The position numbers and the translations under genes were made by a program. 64,000 nt of DNA. Origin: Parasponia andersonii. Lineage: Eukaryota > Streptophyta > Magnoliopsida > Rosales > Cannabaceae. Below are positions 23,548 through 36,500 of this stretch, piece by piece (the stretch's first letter is position 1; every line of letters begins with the position of its first letter). The stretch covers positions 138,803 to 202,802 of the forward strand of contig JXTB01000377.1 in the NCBI GenBank assembly GCA_002914805.1, in the 5' to 3' direction. Under the pieces are notes generated by a model. The model did not search any database. It was given only the letters and a program-made list of their open reading frames with translations, and had not been told where the DNA came from.

Positions 23548-24639
23548 ATCATTTTACTCTTGGTGTGCTCTTTTGAAGCAGTATTTGCTACTGAAATATA
23601 ACATGATAATCTTGTAGGTCTTCCATACAAATTGATATTCATCTATATTGATTCTTCCTTATCTAAAACTCATAAACTTCGAATATAGGAGAAAATCACC
23701 TAATTATACACAAAAGCAACGAGAACAAAGATCAAACAAATATAGAATCAAAGTAGGACAAAGCGACAATAGATCTGCGTAAAAACAGAACGAGAAAAGA
23801 AAAAAATTCCTACTACAGAGAGATCCAAAGAATTCCCCACTAGTGAAAGAGATATTTTGAGAGAGAGAGAGAGAGCGACTTCTCTAAATATTTGATAGGA
23901 CTCAATACTATAATTGTTATAAGAAATACAAAACAACAGAACTTACAAAAATAAATAAATAAAAACTACTATTAAAAAAACAAAAACCTTTATAACAATA
24001 AATTCCATCAAACGAGAAGATTTTTCCAACCTATTAAGCTCATCTTCTCCTCTTAAAATAAACCTAGTCAAATTGTGTGCAACTTCATCACATATACAAT
24101 AATCGTCATGTGAAGGAAGAAAAAAATAAAATAAAAAAAAAAAGGAGGGGAAGTGGGAGAAGAGGGACACGCTAAGTTATTAACAAATCTTGAATTACCT
24201 AATTAATGATTTTGACTTCTTAGACTAAAGATTTTTAAGTCAACAAACCTATTCGACTCCTGAAAACACGTTCAGCCATCCAACTTCTTCTCAATGACAT
24301 GTCGACAGGTATGTCTTTTACAGAGATAGATTTTGTTCTAAATCTGAAACTCATAAACTTCAAATTTTTTTTTTAAAAAAATGAATAAAAAAATAAACTC
24401 ACGCAATTCTAGAATTAGACGAGACAAAAAATGATCATAAATCTAAATCTATGATAACAAACTACTTTTACTCAAAATGAAAGATTACCAAACAAAATAA
24501 AAAAGAAATCCCATCCGAGTAGTTTTCCAAAGAGGTCAAAATTAAAGGAAAATAAGGTGAAACTTTAAGAGAAAAAGTGGCTATGATTTGCCTATTCTCC
24601 CCAAAAGCACCTAAGTTAAGTATGAGCCAAAGATAAACA
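23548..24639. other. Intergenic, GA microsatellite, no gene
   Basis: No supported gene. A (GA)n run lies at about 23858-23875. The remainder is AT-rich with frames that look like random translation. Confidence 0.55.
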
Positions 24640-25070
24640 GGGTCGATATCAAATTATGTTATCAAGAGATTGAAAAATTGGCATATAGACATCCTTCAAA
24701 TATTGGCTTTCTACCATATATTGCATCAAAGAACACGATGCATGGGCCTTAAAACGTATGCAAACGAAACCCACGCAAAGGGGCATGGCCGGCCGCCGGC
24801 GGTGGCAGCGGCAAGGGGGTTTGGAAGGCGCGCAAGTACTATAAAGTTAACACTGGGGGAATGAAGATATTGGCTCAACTTATTGTCTGGTTTGAAAGTT
24901 GCTATTGTTGGGCCTACAACGCTGAAAAAGCTCCAAAATCGCCATTTTGGCACCGATTTTTCGACAACCACCGAACGTCGCGGCGGCCACAGCCGAGTGC
25001 TCGTTTTTGGGCCAACCGCGAGGCGAGCAACTCACAGGAGGGCGGAGTGCCTAAAATAGAGCAATAGGAG
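24640..25070. other. GC-rich island in AT-rich DNA, probably transposon-derived
   Basis: The segment is markedly GC-rich (ggccggccgccggcggtggc at about 24787; gtcgcggcggccacagccga near 24977) between AT-rich flanks. Open frames exist on both strands but match nothing I know. Similar GC-rich patches occur in LTRs of plant gypsy elements, so an LTR remnant is more likely than a host gene. Confidence 0.3.
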
Positions 25071-26032
25071 CTAACCCGGTTGGCGAAATGAACCAGTTTA
25101 TATCTTAATAGAACACTCAGACTAATTCATAGATTTTTTTTCTTCCTTTTTTTAAATAGGACTTGTCAATAATATAATACTTTCTTATCCATTAATTAAT
25201 CTGTCTTTCTCCTAATGGTAGAAAGTCACAAAATTTCAATGCATATTGGACAGAGGAGTTTTACACGCAAATGGTATAATATAATAGGATGTTCTTATCA
25301 CCGAAAAAAAAAAAAGAAACTTTTGTAATTAAAAACTGCGATCTCTGTAAGCAATTTGGTAGCGGCAAGTAACTTTGAGTTGAAGCATCTTTACTCAATG
25401 ACTCTCCATTCTTCCTCTATATTGGCAGCACTTTAATTTGTACATCTTCCTCACATACATTCATATATTCTATATCTTTATTTTTCGTTCACCGAATCTA
25501 TAACCTCTTCCACATACCACATAATGATCATAGGGCTTTTCTGTCATAATTAGTGCTAATTTCATTTTTTTTTTCCGGGTCAATTTGCTCAAAAAAGATT
25601 CTTCGAATACTTTCAAAAGAGAAAAGAAAGAAACCCATGTGAGTGAGTCAACATTTGTAATAACTTTAAGCTTGAACATGTAAAACACCTTTGGGTTATA
25701 AAGAGGTAAAGAAATGAATGAATAGCATTGAGCAATGGTGACTCACTTTAGCCGCTTATGGTGGGAACCATTGACATGCTTAAAGGTGCTAGGGCAGTAG
25801 TAGAATTGTCCACTTTGGTGAAATAATCTCTCCAAGATTTGACGTGAGGCATTCCTCACTACTGCTTTATATATTGATGATATAAATGTAACATTTCTTC
25901 TCTTTGCGTAGACAAGTAATACAGTACACCAAGTAGAGGCTCTAATACGAAAAAAGTGATGACATGCTTTAAGGCTCGAGGATTGAGAGGTTTGCATCTA
26001 CTTATTCAATTTAGCTATTTTATTTTCGTTGT
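25071..26032. other. Intergenic, no gene
   Basis: No recognised gene. An 84-codon minus-strand frame (25997-25743) and a short plus frame starting MVGTIDMLKGARAVVELS near 25758 are not matched to any family I know. The latter could be an exon remnant. Confidence 0.4.
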
Positions 26033-26041
26033 TATTTCAAA

Positions 26042-26813
26042 GGCTATTTAATACAAAACTCAAGTTTAAACTAATTTATAAAATTAACCCTCAACGGATC
26101 TTCTTGAAGCAAAATCCCTGGTATTGGAGAATATGAGTTTTGTCACCACTAATTGTAACAAAAATCTTATATATTGTGAAATCGAAAGGGTACAAATTCA
26201 TAAACTTTTTAGTTCAAACACTAATATTGATCATTGAGTTTACCAAAATATCCTTTTGAATTTTAAAGATGTATATTTTAATACTTAATTCAAATTTAAA
26301 ACTACTTAAATTGATAGCTAAAAGAATAAATTTTAATTTAAAAATGGAAAAACCTATAAATATTGAATTTTATTTATAAAAATATTTATCAATTTTAGTT
26401 AAGTTTTAAATTGAACTTCTTTTAAATTATATATTTTAAATTTTAAAGGATATTTTGATAAATATAATGGTCAAAATTAGTATTGACATAGAGTGGATAT
26501 AAATTTGTGATAAGTTTTAAATCTGAAAATTGATGTTAATAATAATCAAACATAAAGGTATAAACTGAATAATCAGTCAAAATATAAAATATAAAAATGT
26601 AATTAACCCAAAAAAATGGGGAGAGAAATTAAAGATGAAAGTATTTGAAATACTAGTTATGATTTTTGATTTTATACTATATGAAGCTTTCATTACGAAT
26701 AGGTGTGACACAATGAATATTCTTAACACCAGGGATTTTGGTCTAAAGAAAATTAGTTTAGGATTAATTTTATTAAATTAGTTGACTTCAAGGAGTTTTC
26801 GTAATAAATAGTC
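26042..26813. mobile_element. Long inverted-repeat element, probable MULE-type MITE
   Basis: The 772-bp segment is an imperfect palindrome along almost its whole length. ggctatttaatacaaaactc at 26042 pairs with the inverse of gagttttcgtaataaatagtc ending at 26813. The inner pairs are aaaatccctggtattg versus caccagggattttgg, and accaaaatatcc versus ggatattttgat. The flanks are tatttcaaa (26033-26041) and tattttaaa (26814-26822), a 9-bp direct repeat with one mismatch, the length typical of Mutator-like elements. No transposase is encoded, so it would depend on a related autonomous copy. Confidence 0.75.
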
Positions 26814-26822
26814 TATTTTAAA

Positions 26823-29800
26823 TTTAATAATTGAGTATTGTTTAATAAAAAATAGTGATAATCAAATAAAATAAAATATTTAAAAATAATATTTTAATTA
26901 CATTTAACTGAAAAGAGGTTGTATGTTAATAAAAATAAATTATGGGTATAATTATGAAAATATGGATTGCTTTTTTCGTTACACTTTTTCATCCCTCTCC
27001 CCCGCCTTTTTTCTAAAGACGCCCTTTCTTAAAAATTTTTTTTTCTCCACACATAAATGCATTTTAGTTTCAAAATTGGTAATTAGCACAAATTGAATCA
27101 AAGGGGTTTCTTTTTTCGCTCTCCGAATTATATGAATCTTCTCAAGTTGCCCCTCGAACTATGAAAGTTTCAACTTTGCCCTTTATACTTCTAAAATCAT
27201 TGATTGGTTTGACAAACTAACAAAAATTGTTAAATATGAAGGGTTTTTTTGGTAAATTAGTATCTTAGATACATTGCATGTTTCAATGAAGATCAAAACA
27301 AGGATGAAAGAAGAACTGAAACACGATTCTAAAAAAAGAAAAAAATCTCTAGAACCCAAACAATCATGCTTGACAAGTGAAGGGGAAATTTTGAGGGTTT
27401 TTGCCTTTTGAGCGAAAATTGCCCCTGTCAAATTTCTTCTTTTTCTGTTGATGATCAAATAATATATCAAGATAAAAACCTATTAAGGTATGTAATTTCT
27501 TTTTTAAAAAAAAGATTGAAGAGTAAAAAACAAACAAAATATATTATAATTGTGAGAAATATGTTAGGTAATTTTTAAATTGGTGATAATAGCATATAAA
27601 TTAGGGTTCATTGTTTTTGGTAAGGCAAAGGAATGGAATAATGGAAAGGAGGTTGGAAGAGATAGAGAGAATTGTCTTTAGGCCTAGAAGAGAGAAGAAA
27701 TAGATGATATTGAATAATTTTCTGGTTTCAGGCTTCAGCAAGATTCGTTCTTTCTCTCTTATTTTCTGTCCCTCTCTATCTCCAATTTCTTGCTTAGACC
27801 AAAAGTGGTGTTTTGCTTCTAGAAGTACAAAATTATGTACCTCCTAAAACTTTTTGTTGTTAAACTAATGGATGATTCTGATTCTTTTTCTTACTTTTTA
27901 TTTTTTGCATATTTCCTGTCAATAAAAAATATAAACTCACCATTATAGTATCTTTTTCTTGTCATAGACTCACAGGAACCCAAAACTGAAGTTTCTCTTT
28001 TTTTTTTCCCCCCAGAAATTAGAAGAAACATATCAATGTTCAAAATTGTAATTTTCCATTTGTACTAACGATTTTAGAAGTGCAAGGAATACATTTGAGT
28101 CTTTTCACAATTTGGTAGCAATTTGAGACAATCCATATGATTCGGGGCACAGGGAGAAAAAGAAAGAAGAAGAACTAAATCAAAATTTCTACCCTCAGCA
28201 CATGGTAACTGTTATTCCTTTTATTATCCTTTTTGGGGGAAAGAAAAACTCACTTCAATACATATGAACATAATTTATTAGTTTTGTTTTGGGCTTCTTA
28301 TAAAATTATACGGCCAGCCACAGTACTAAAAATTAAAAAATACCAGATAAGTTGAAGTTTTTGAATAGTTATGAATTGATTTAGAAAAATATCTTTTTTT
28401 GAAAGATTTTCATAAAAATAATATTTTTGATAAATATTTAGAAACATACCATTTTTCTTCAAAAGTGATATTTTTGAAAGATAGTCAAGGTAACCAATTG
28501 GCTTATTTAAGATAATCAATTTAGTTATTTGAATTAGCCAATCAAGTTACCTCACAATAAGAGTAAAGTTACTCAAGTAACTTAATTGATTATTTTAAGT
28601 GTCTCATCAATTAATTAAAACGTGATATTTTTCTGAATACTTTTAAAATTAGTACTTTTCGCATTAAAATCCGGGATTTTTTTTGAAAAATTATCATAAA
28701 AAAATCAAATTTTCTCTTTTGTTTTTACGTTAAGCTAATGGATGAATTAATTTACCGCACTTGATAGATTAGGCAATTATTAATATCTTTTTTCCTACTA
28801 AGTAGCTTATTCTAGTTAGGGTTAGGGTTTTGGACTAATTGTTTAAACCCTAAATTAAAACATTAAAAAAATATATAATATTTGCCCTGTCAAATTATTG
28901 AAATTCATGATCTTTTTTTTTTTTGGAATCTAAGTATTTTCATTTCTTAGAGTTATATATATGGTATGAATTTACCTAAGAAATTAATGAGTGTTTTAAG
29001 GTGTGAGAGAAACAGTAAAAACATATTCAATGATATATGTGTTCTATATTAATGTCATTTTATGTATGAGTATTTATATAAGTTTTTTTTAATTAATACA
29101 AAAAAGGAAGAATGTGTGGCACCCATAATATACTTGGTTTTGGGACTGTTCTCGCAACTTTGGCATAAAACATAGAGTATCAATGTGTTTTTTTTCTCCC
29201 AAAATAAAAGAAGAGAAAACAATTCAGGAAGCAATAAAAGGGCTTAACGATTTTATCAGACTTTCAAAACCTTTTTCACGCTCCTTAAAATATCATTTTG
29301 ATGAAAATTCAAAAAAGCGAAAAAAAGCAATTTGACCCAAGTTACTTATATCCATATCCTTTGGTAAAGAAAAAGAATGTTGTATAATCTACATTGCTTG
29401 GCGCATTGGCTAATTTATGGGCTTTATGAGCTTTTGCGTAGCTAGTTTTTGACTTTTTTGAGGGAGCACTGAATTTGCACCATTGTTGTTGTTGTTGGCT
29501 TTTGTTTTGTTTTTTTTTTTTTTTTTTTTCAAATAGGAGCTAATTCATCTAACCAAGCTGTTCAACGTTTATAAGAGGCTAATATAGCTCCTAGGTAAGT
29601 GATTAACTTCATCTACTTTATTGTCATTTTTTTTTTTTAAAAGAAAAATCTCATATACTTTATTGCACATTTTCAATGGGTGGCATTAACCGTTTTGGTC
29701 ATTGACGTCTGATTAATTTTAACATTTTTTTTTCATAGTCTACCTATCTGATTTAAGTTTTCAACTAATAAATCAACCCTTAGAAAACTCATTTAATATG

Positions 29801-30659
29801 ACCAATAATATTAAGTCCACATTTTCAGTTTTCACTACTCATTTAATGCAATTCTTGCAGCACAAAATTGACATATCAAATAAGCCGTCCATATATATAT
29901 ATATATATGTTTGACAGTATATATATATATATTTATATATAATATTTTTTTTTGAAGTATTTTATATATAATATTTTAATATCTTATTTTCCATATAATC
30001 TGTATTATGAAACAACATAACATATGCATAAACAGTTTAGTCTTAGCACGTTAGACCCCTATTTTATTTCATTTTTTAACATAGAGACCCCATTACCAGC
30101 TTAAAAAATATATATTCAAGATATCGTTCAGATGGTTTTGACATTTATATAAAAGGGAAGAAGATATCTAATCGAAATATCGAATAGTGTCCTGTCCGAA
30201 TTTGTCACGTATGATCAAATTGACTTAATTTAATTTAATGCCCCACGTGTAAAATGCCTCGAATTTGAAACATGAGTTAGCCCATTGGGCTTATCTGCCC
30301 TGCCAATTCTGTGCCATTTATTAGTACCATATTCAGGCTATTCTAACTTCTACCCCCCGGCCCCCCCAAAAAAAAAAGAAGAATATACATTAACATTATT
30401 ATGTGTTACAAAGGTAAAAACTAAAGTCTAGTTATAACTCGTTTACCATTTTTGCCAATATATATCAGTATGGTTTGGTCGTGGTCTCTTCATTTTTTTT
30501 TTTTTTCATGATAAATAGTGGTGGTTGTATGGCCAATTAAATCTTCCTCTACTTAGTATTAATATTGAATTTTTATTTTATTCGTATTATTAATTGGAGG
30601 TTTAAACCAAAAAATTTTTAAAAAATAAAAATAAAAATAAACGAGAAAGGAAAAGAGGG
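26823..30659. other. Intergenic upstream of the kinase gene, no gene
   Basis: No supported gene. Notable simple sequence includes TA runs at 29889-29938, poly(T) at 29511-29529 and a C-rich patch at 30353-30366. A small inverted repeat around 28478-28549 pairs ggtaaccaattggc with gccaatcaagttacc. Confidence 0.55.
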
Positions 30660-31100
30660 AGAGAGAGTGGCGTTGTTTCACGCGTATGAAGGTGTGGATG
30701 TTGGTGAGCCACCCCCTTGCCAGCTGGCTGTCGGGGGGAGGTCCCCAGATCCCTCTTCGCCTCGCTCTGCACGTGACTTACCACCTCTCTCTCTCTCTCC
30801 CCTCTCTCCGTGGAAAAGCCCATCGCTTTCCTCGTCGATCAATTATATCAATCAAAAAACAACCTAAAAATCAAATCCCTCTCCCTCCCTCCCTCTCTCT
30901 CTCTCTCTGCAACTCTCTGTCTCTCTCTCATTTCCTCGTTTCCATCACTTCCTCTCTCTAGATATATAAACATATATATATATATATTATATAGGTGTCT
31001 CTTCACCATATTTCGTCTGTCTCATCAATCTCTCCGTTCATCATTTTCTCTCTCTCTCTCTCTACATTTATATATATATATATATATATATTCATATATT
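30660..31100 (+). promoter_or_regulatory. Probable promoter and leader region of the Raf-like kinase gene
   Basis: The region is GC-richer than its flanks. It contains a G-box core (cacgtg, 30770-30775), extended CT microsatellites (30787-30810, 30882-30950, 31041-31065) and TATA-like sequences (gatatataaacatatata at 30961; TA run at 31070-31091). CT-rich tracts are common around plant transcription starts. The exact start site cannot be fixed without transcript ends. Confidence 0.5.
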
Positions 31101-31251
31101 ATATATAAGTAATTAGGATTTGGTCATCGCTGGAGGAATCTGTGTGAGGGGTTTTGGTGTTCTGATGATGCTGCGGATGCGGACCAATTGAGTTTCAAAT
31201 GCTATTGTATCCAAAACCGGATTGGAATTCTAATGCCTGGATCTGCTGGCG
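31101..31251 (+). other. Non-coding exon 1 of the kinase gene (5' UTR)
   Basis: Its sequence is leader-like and ends at a GT donor (ctggcg|gtaaat, exon end 31251). The matching acceptor is tttgtatag|gtcctatg at 33386/33387, giving a 2.1-kb intron within the 5' UTR. The 5' edge given here is arbitrary. The second leader segment is 33387-33533. Confidence 0.55.
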
Positions 31252-33460
31252 GTAAATTCTTTATTACAGTTCCCATAATATTTCCAAATTCGGTTCTTCG
31301 TTTTTCGAATAGCGTATATGAGATTGGTTCATGGTGATTCGAATGTGATCTTACTGATTCCACTTGCTTGTAATGGTAGGAAGGGTTTTTGATTGGTTTT
31401 CTTAGATGTAGATTTGCGTAAAAATGCCGTGTTAAAATCGGAATGTGCGGCGATTTGAAGGAATCGGGGTGAATTGGTTTACAGTTTGGGGTTTTAGGAA
31501 TAATGGGGTTTGTTCGGAGATCTAGGCATTTAGTCTAATTTAGGTTTTTCTCCATTATCAAGTGCGTTGTTTCTTTATATTTCTGTGAATGGACCGTGTC
31601 TCAGATTGAAATTAATACTCATTGTCATTTGTTGTTACTTTTAGTAATTGCACTGGTTTTCGTCGACTGCATTGGAATTAGCATGATTATTAGGATTTAA
31701 AAGTTCATTTTATCCCAAGAGCTTTTCCGACTTGGAATAGATATTAAACACAAATTTCGGGAGCCAGAAGTGATTATGTTAGTTTGTTATTGCGCTTATG
31801 TATTTTGGTGAGAGTTGTTATGTGTCCGATGATGCGGTTTTTTGATGGCACGAAGGATTAGGATTGGCAGTCTTAGTATAGCTTGGAAGGGTTGAGTGAA
31901 ATTTTGGATGCTTTAATGAGCATATAAGCTGTGTTTTAGGCATTATGCGTTCATTGACACAATGAAGTATGAAGTGTTTGTGATACAGAACTGGAATGTA
32001 GCATGTGGAGTAAAGTATTGTTTGCTAGCAAGGAGTCGAATAAAACCTATTTAAAATTATTAAAATGACACACAATTGAATCGTTGCAAAGAAAATGAGT
32101 TGTTCACAACTTATGATGAGCTAAATGCCTGAACATAAGAAAATGAGTTGTAAATTTCGCTCTTGTGTGGATCCCTTATCCACTCTGTTTTTATCTTGAT
32201 AATACAAATTTCGTATCTTATCTGAAAAAAAAACAATTGTTTATTAGCACTCTTTTGAGAGGGAATACTATCTATAATTGCGAATGTCATCATGTTCAAT
32301 CTATTGAGGATCCTTTATCCATCTACAAAGAAGAATTTAAGATTGAAAGAAAGTGAAAACCATATTACCATTTTGAGGGAAATCTATCAAACAACATCAA
32401 CTAATCTTATTCTTCTCCTCCTTATTTTGATTACAAGCTATCTTTCTAGTACCTACGTAGGCTACTTTTGCTATACCCCTCCTCCTTCTCCCTGTCTCTG
32501 TCTCTGTCCTTCTCTCTATTTAGTATGTTCTCTCTATGGAGAATGACAGTCTTTTAAATTTGTAAATCACAACTTAACACATGTTCTTAATTGTATCAAT
32601 GTATCATATGTTTAGTGGTTACACAATATTGAATACTTTACTTTTGTATCTGGAAAGAAGTCTTAGTTCATTTGCTAAAACATCTTCTGAATAGTATTAT
32701 GATATCATATTATATGGTTGTTGTGTAATATTGAATACATTACTTTTGCATCTGGAGAAAATCTTTAGTCCAGTTGCTAAACACACACACTCTCTATTTT
32801 GCTTACCAGTTGTTTATCATGCATAAATTTGTTATTGATTTGTGTAATAAAAACCGTTTATCCTTTCGGATTTGATTATAAATGGGTGTCATTGGTTATG
32901 GGGTTAAAGAGAGCTGAAAGTAACTTATATTTAGAGGGGGCAATTTCCTTGCTAAATTTGAGAAACATTCGCATCATCAATTTAAAAAAGAACAAAGAAC
33001 TTACCAAAAAAGGAGCATAGCATTTTCAGGTGTCACTCTCTTTCTCTCTATTGAGGAATAGTCACGTCAGACTTTCTAAGTACACTGAGGTATTTTGATA
33101 TCAAAATTGACTCACTGGATTTATTGATTAGAAGAGTTTGGTACATGTATAGCGTTGAGTAGTTCATTCTGTATATCTCATAAATTCAGGACTTTATTGT
33201 TGGTTTAATATACTTAGGCCAATTATGAGAACGTTGTTATGAGCTTCTGGCATTTTTCTATACTGTCTTGAAGTAATGCTCATGTGTATTTGTTTCTAAA
33301 GGACTTCTTCTCATTCTATAGAGATCTTTGATGGCTTCATTCTTAACTTGTTTTTGTTTTGTTGATGTCAATTATCTTTTGTATAGGTCCTATGGCCCCC
33401 AGCTTGAAGAAGTTACTAGAATTAAAGCTGTCATCTTTTTTAGTGTTGCCTAAGAATTAA
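31199..33460 (+). promoter_or_regulatory. Upstream ORFs spanning the leader intron
   Basis: Using the splice 31251/33387, two overlapping upstream ORFs cross the junction. One starts at ATG 31199 and stops at 33451-33453 (39 codons). The other starts at ATG 31233, has 30 codons beginning MPGSAGGPMAPSLKKLLELK, and stops at 33458-33460. A short uORF (MMLRMRTN) precedes both. The main ATG lies at 33534, about 73 nt after the last uORF stop. They could limit translation of the kinase; this is inferred from position only. Confidence 0.45.
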
Positions 33461-33533
33461 TTTTGGCCTGAGAAATCTTTTATGGGGTAAGAAGTGGGGG
33501 CGAAATGGTTTTACCTTTCAAAATTTTAAAGAC

Positions 33534-36500
33534 ATGGAGGAGACACGAGATGATGCAGGGCCAGCTGAGCAGGGGCCTTCAAATGCTTCATGGTGGCCTT
33601 CAGATTTCATTGAAAAATTTGGCTCTGCTACTTTGGGTCCTCAAGAAGAGACCTTGAGCAATACGGATTCACCTAGAAGTTCTGATCAAGATGCATTGTC
33701 TTCTCAGAAAGCATCTCAAATTTTATGGCGCACTGGAATGCTCTCTGAACCAATTCCAAATGGTTTCTATTCTGTCATTCCGGTGAGGATTGTTTGTAAT
33801 TTTGACAATTAATTATCATGTTCTAGTTTCTTCTTGATTTAAATATTTTCTGATTTTTGATAGCATGACAAGTGATTATGCCATGAAGGCAATCATTTTA
33901 TAATTTAGTTTTGTTGATTTAATTGCTATGCAACAATATACAGGAGAAAAGTCTTAGGGAGACTTTTGATGATATTCCTACTCTTGATGAGCTTCATGCA
34001 TTGAGGGGAGAAGGTTTTAAAGCTGACATCATTCTTGTAGATGCTGCTAAAGATAAGAAACTTTCTATGCTGAAGCAACTGATCATGGCTTTAGTGAAAG
34101 GATTAAACTCAAATCCAGCTGCAATGATAAAAAAGATAGCAGGATTGGTGAGAATTTATAAGTAACATTTTCGATTTTTTCAAGTTATTTCAAGTCTTGT
34201 TTAAAAGCACCAAAAAAAAGTTAATATTATTATCATGTGCAGTGCATCCGTTTATCTTGATTTGGTTAATGCTTTTGGTAATCATTGTATACAATTAATT
34301 TCTACTGTTAAGTCTTCATTTTACTGAGATGAAGTATCAAGTACTGGAGACCGTCAACTATCTCACTGTATTCGTAAATTCCATTTTAATTACTTCTTCA
34401 AAGACTCTTACATTAGGTGTGGAATATTGTTGAAAATTGGCTTAATCTAGATAAAACAAATATCGAGATTGGTTCATACACCGGTATGTTTGTCCTATTT
34501 GGTTTCTTTCATCGGGTATATTTGAGTTTTGGTATCATTCATTCTTCAAGTTTTAATGGACATCCGTAACTTATATAAATCTTTACTGCATTCCTTTGAA
34601 AATTACGAAGAAAGAATTGCTTGACTTCATATGCTCCATTTCGTGCAAGGTTTCTGATGTCTATAAACGACCAAATTCAGAAAGTCCAGCAAAAGCTGCA
34701 CTAGAAGAAACCTCCCAGATGTTTGAGAATCGAGGTCTGCAACTGCTGGGGCAAATAAAGCATGGCACTTGTTGTCCTCGAGCAATCTTATTTAAAGTCT
34801 TAGCCGATACTGTTGGTCTTGAAAGTAGGCTCATGGTGGTAAGTGTTGACTTCATTTGGTGAGATGGAGTGTTCTTTACATATACACAACACCCCCCCCC
34901 CCCCCCCCTCCCCAGTCTCTGTCTAGTAGTTATTGTGTATTTGTGAGGATTTGACTGCAGTTTGATGAAAAGAAATTCGTCCAATGTGTTTGCTTACTGA
35001 TAATTTTAGCTAATCTTTTAAGGGTATGTTCTGATCAGGGATTGCCTAGTGATGGGGATGTTGAGTATTCGGACTCCTATAAGCATATGTCCGTAATAGT
35101 TGAACTGAATTCTGTTGAATATTTGGTTGATCTCATGCGGTTCCCTGGCCAGCTGATGCGTCGATCAACCAAGGCAATTTTCATGAGCCATATTTCTGCA
35201 GCAGGGGAAAGTGATTCTGCAGAAAATGACTCTTGTGATTCACCATTAGAGCCAAATAGTCCTCTATATGGGTTCCCAGAGAGAGTTGATCCTGACAGGT
35301 TAGGCAGTTGCAGATCTTAACCTTCACTTTTAAACTTACGATGCTAGTATTTGGTGTACTTGTACTTCACAAAGTTTGTTGTAGATAGTTATTCCTCTTC
35401 TTTTTGTAATCAGTGTTGAAAAAGATGAAAACCTTCAAATGCAAAGAAGGCTTGAGTCAAATGTTCCAGGTCTGTCATTGCGAAATATGATGTTGCGATC
35501 TACTACTTCTATTGACAGGAAATTAAGGTAATGTATCAACTGCTTAACCTGACAAGTTCAAGTTTGATGAATGAGTTTTGGATGATCCTGCTACTTTCTT
35601 CTATTGGTCCTTTTTTCTTCCCTTAATTTGTTCTCGCTACACTCTTTTTATAATTTAAATTCCCAAAAAGGTATAGATAATGAGATTTCCTGTTGGAGTT
35701 ATTAATAGTGAGATTCCTGTTTATGCTATTTTTTCTATTTCAGTTTATCTCATAGTGAACCAAACATTGCAACTTCATTTTGGCGGCGTAGTCGAAGGAA
35801 GGTCATTGCTGAACAGCGAACTGCTAGCTCAAGGTTTCTCTTAAACTTCTTGTGTTAGATTAGATATGCAGCGTGTATTTACGAATTCGATCATTTTGTT
35901 TTCTAGAATTCAGAGATTACTGTTACATACTATGACCCATTTCATGGTTCTACAGCAATCATACGTTATGAATGGGAATGCTTTTACCTTTTGATTGAAG
36001 CAATGTCAATGCTTCTATTTACAGCCATAGTGCTTGGCTTTGAACTATTTTTAATTTTGCAGTCCAGAACATCCTTCTCTTCGAGCCCGTGGGCGTTCCA
36101 TGCTTAGCGGTGATAGAAAATCATTTAGAGAGTATGCTGACGGCATGTCTACATCAAGGTTTTTATCTCTCTTGCTTCTTTTATATCTTTTTACATATGA
36201 AACTTAAAATCTGAATTGGGCTCATAAGTTTTCTTTAGTCTTTATGCTTACTTTTTTAGTTGGTAAATAAGCATAAACTGATTAATAGATTCTTTTTTCT
36301 TTATTATTATAATTTTTGTTACATTTGTCCGTCCGGCTTTATATGTAATATTATTTAATCTTGGGGCTTGTCTTTTAACTTTTGATTTGGTATTCACTGC
36401 CAATTATTTATTCTCTGAAACTGTTTTTATTGCCAATTTTGACATATCTACAGGTCAGATGGTGCGTCAACATCAGAGGCTCGTAGGATTAGAAGGAGAA

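Noticed and set aside
28816-28827. Two telomere-like units (ttagggttaggg) and nearby aaaccctaa
   Set aside because: Only two units; short telo-box motifs are common in plant DNA and do not show an interstitial telomere.
30602-31112. Open frames rich in Ser/Leu or Arg/Glu on both strands
   Set aside because: They arise from CT/GA microsatellites in the kinase leader and promoter.
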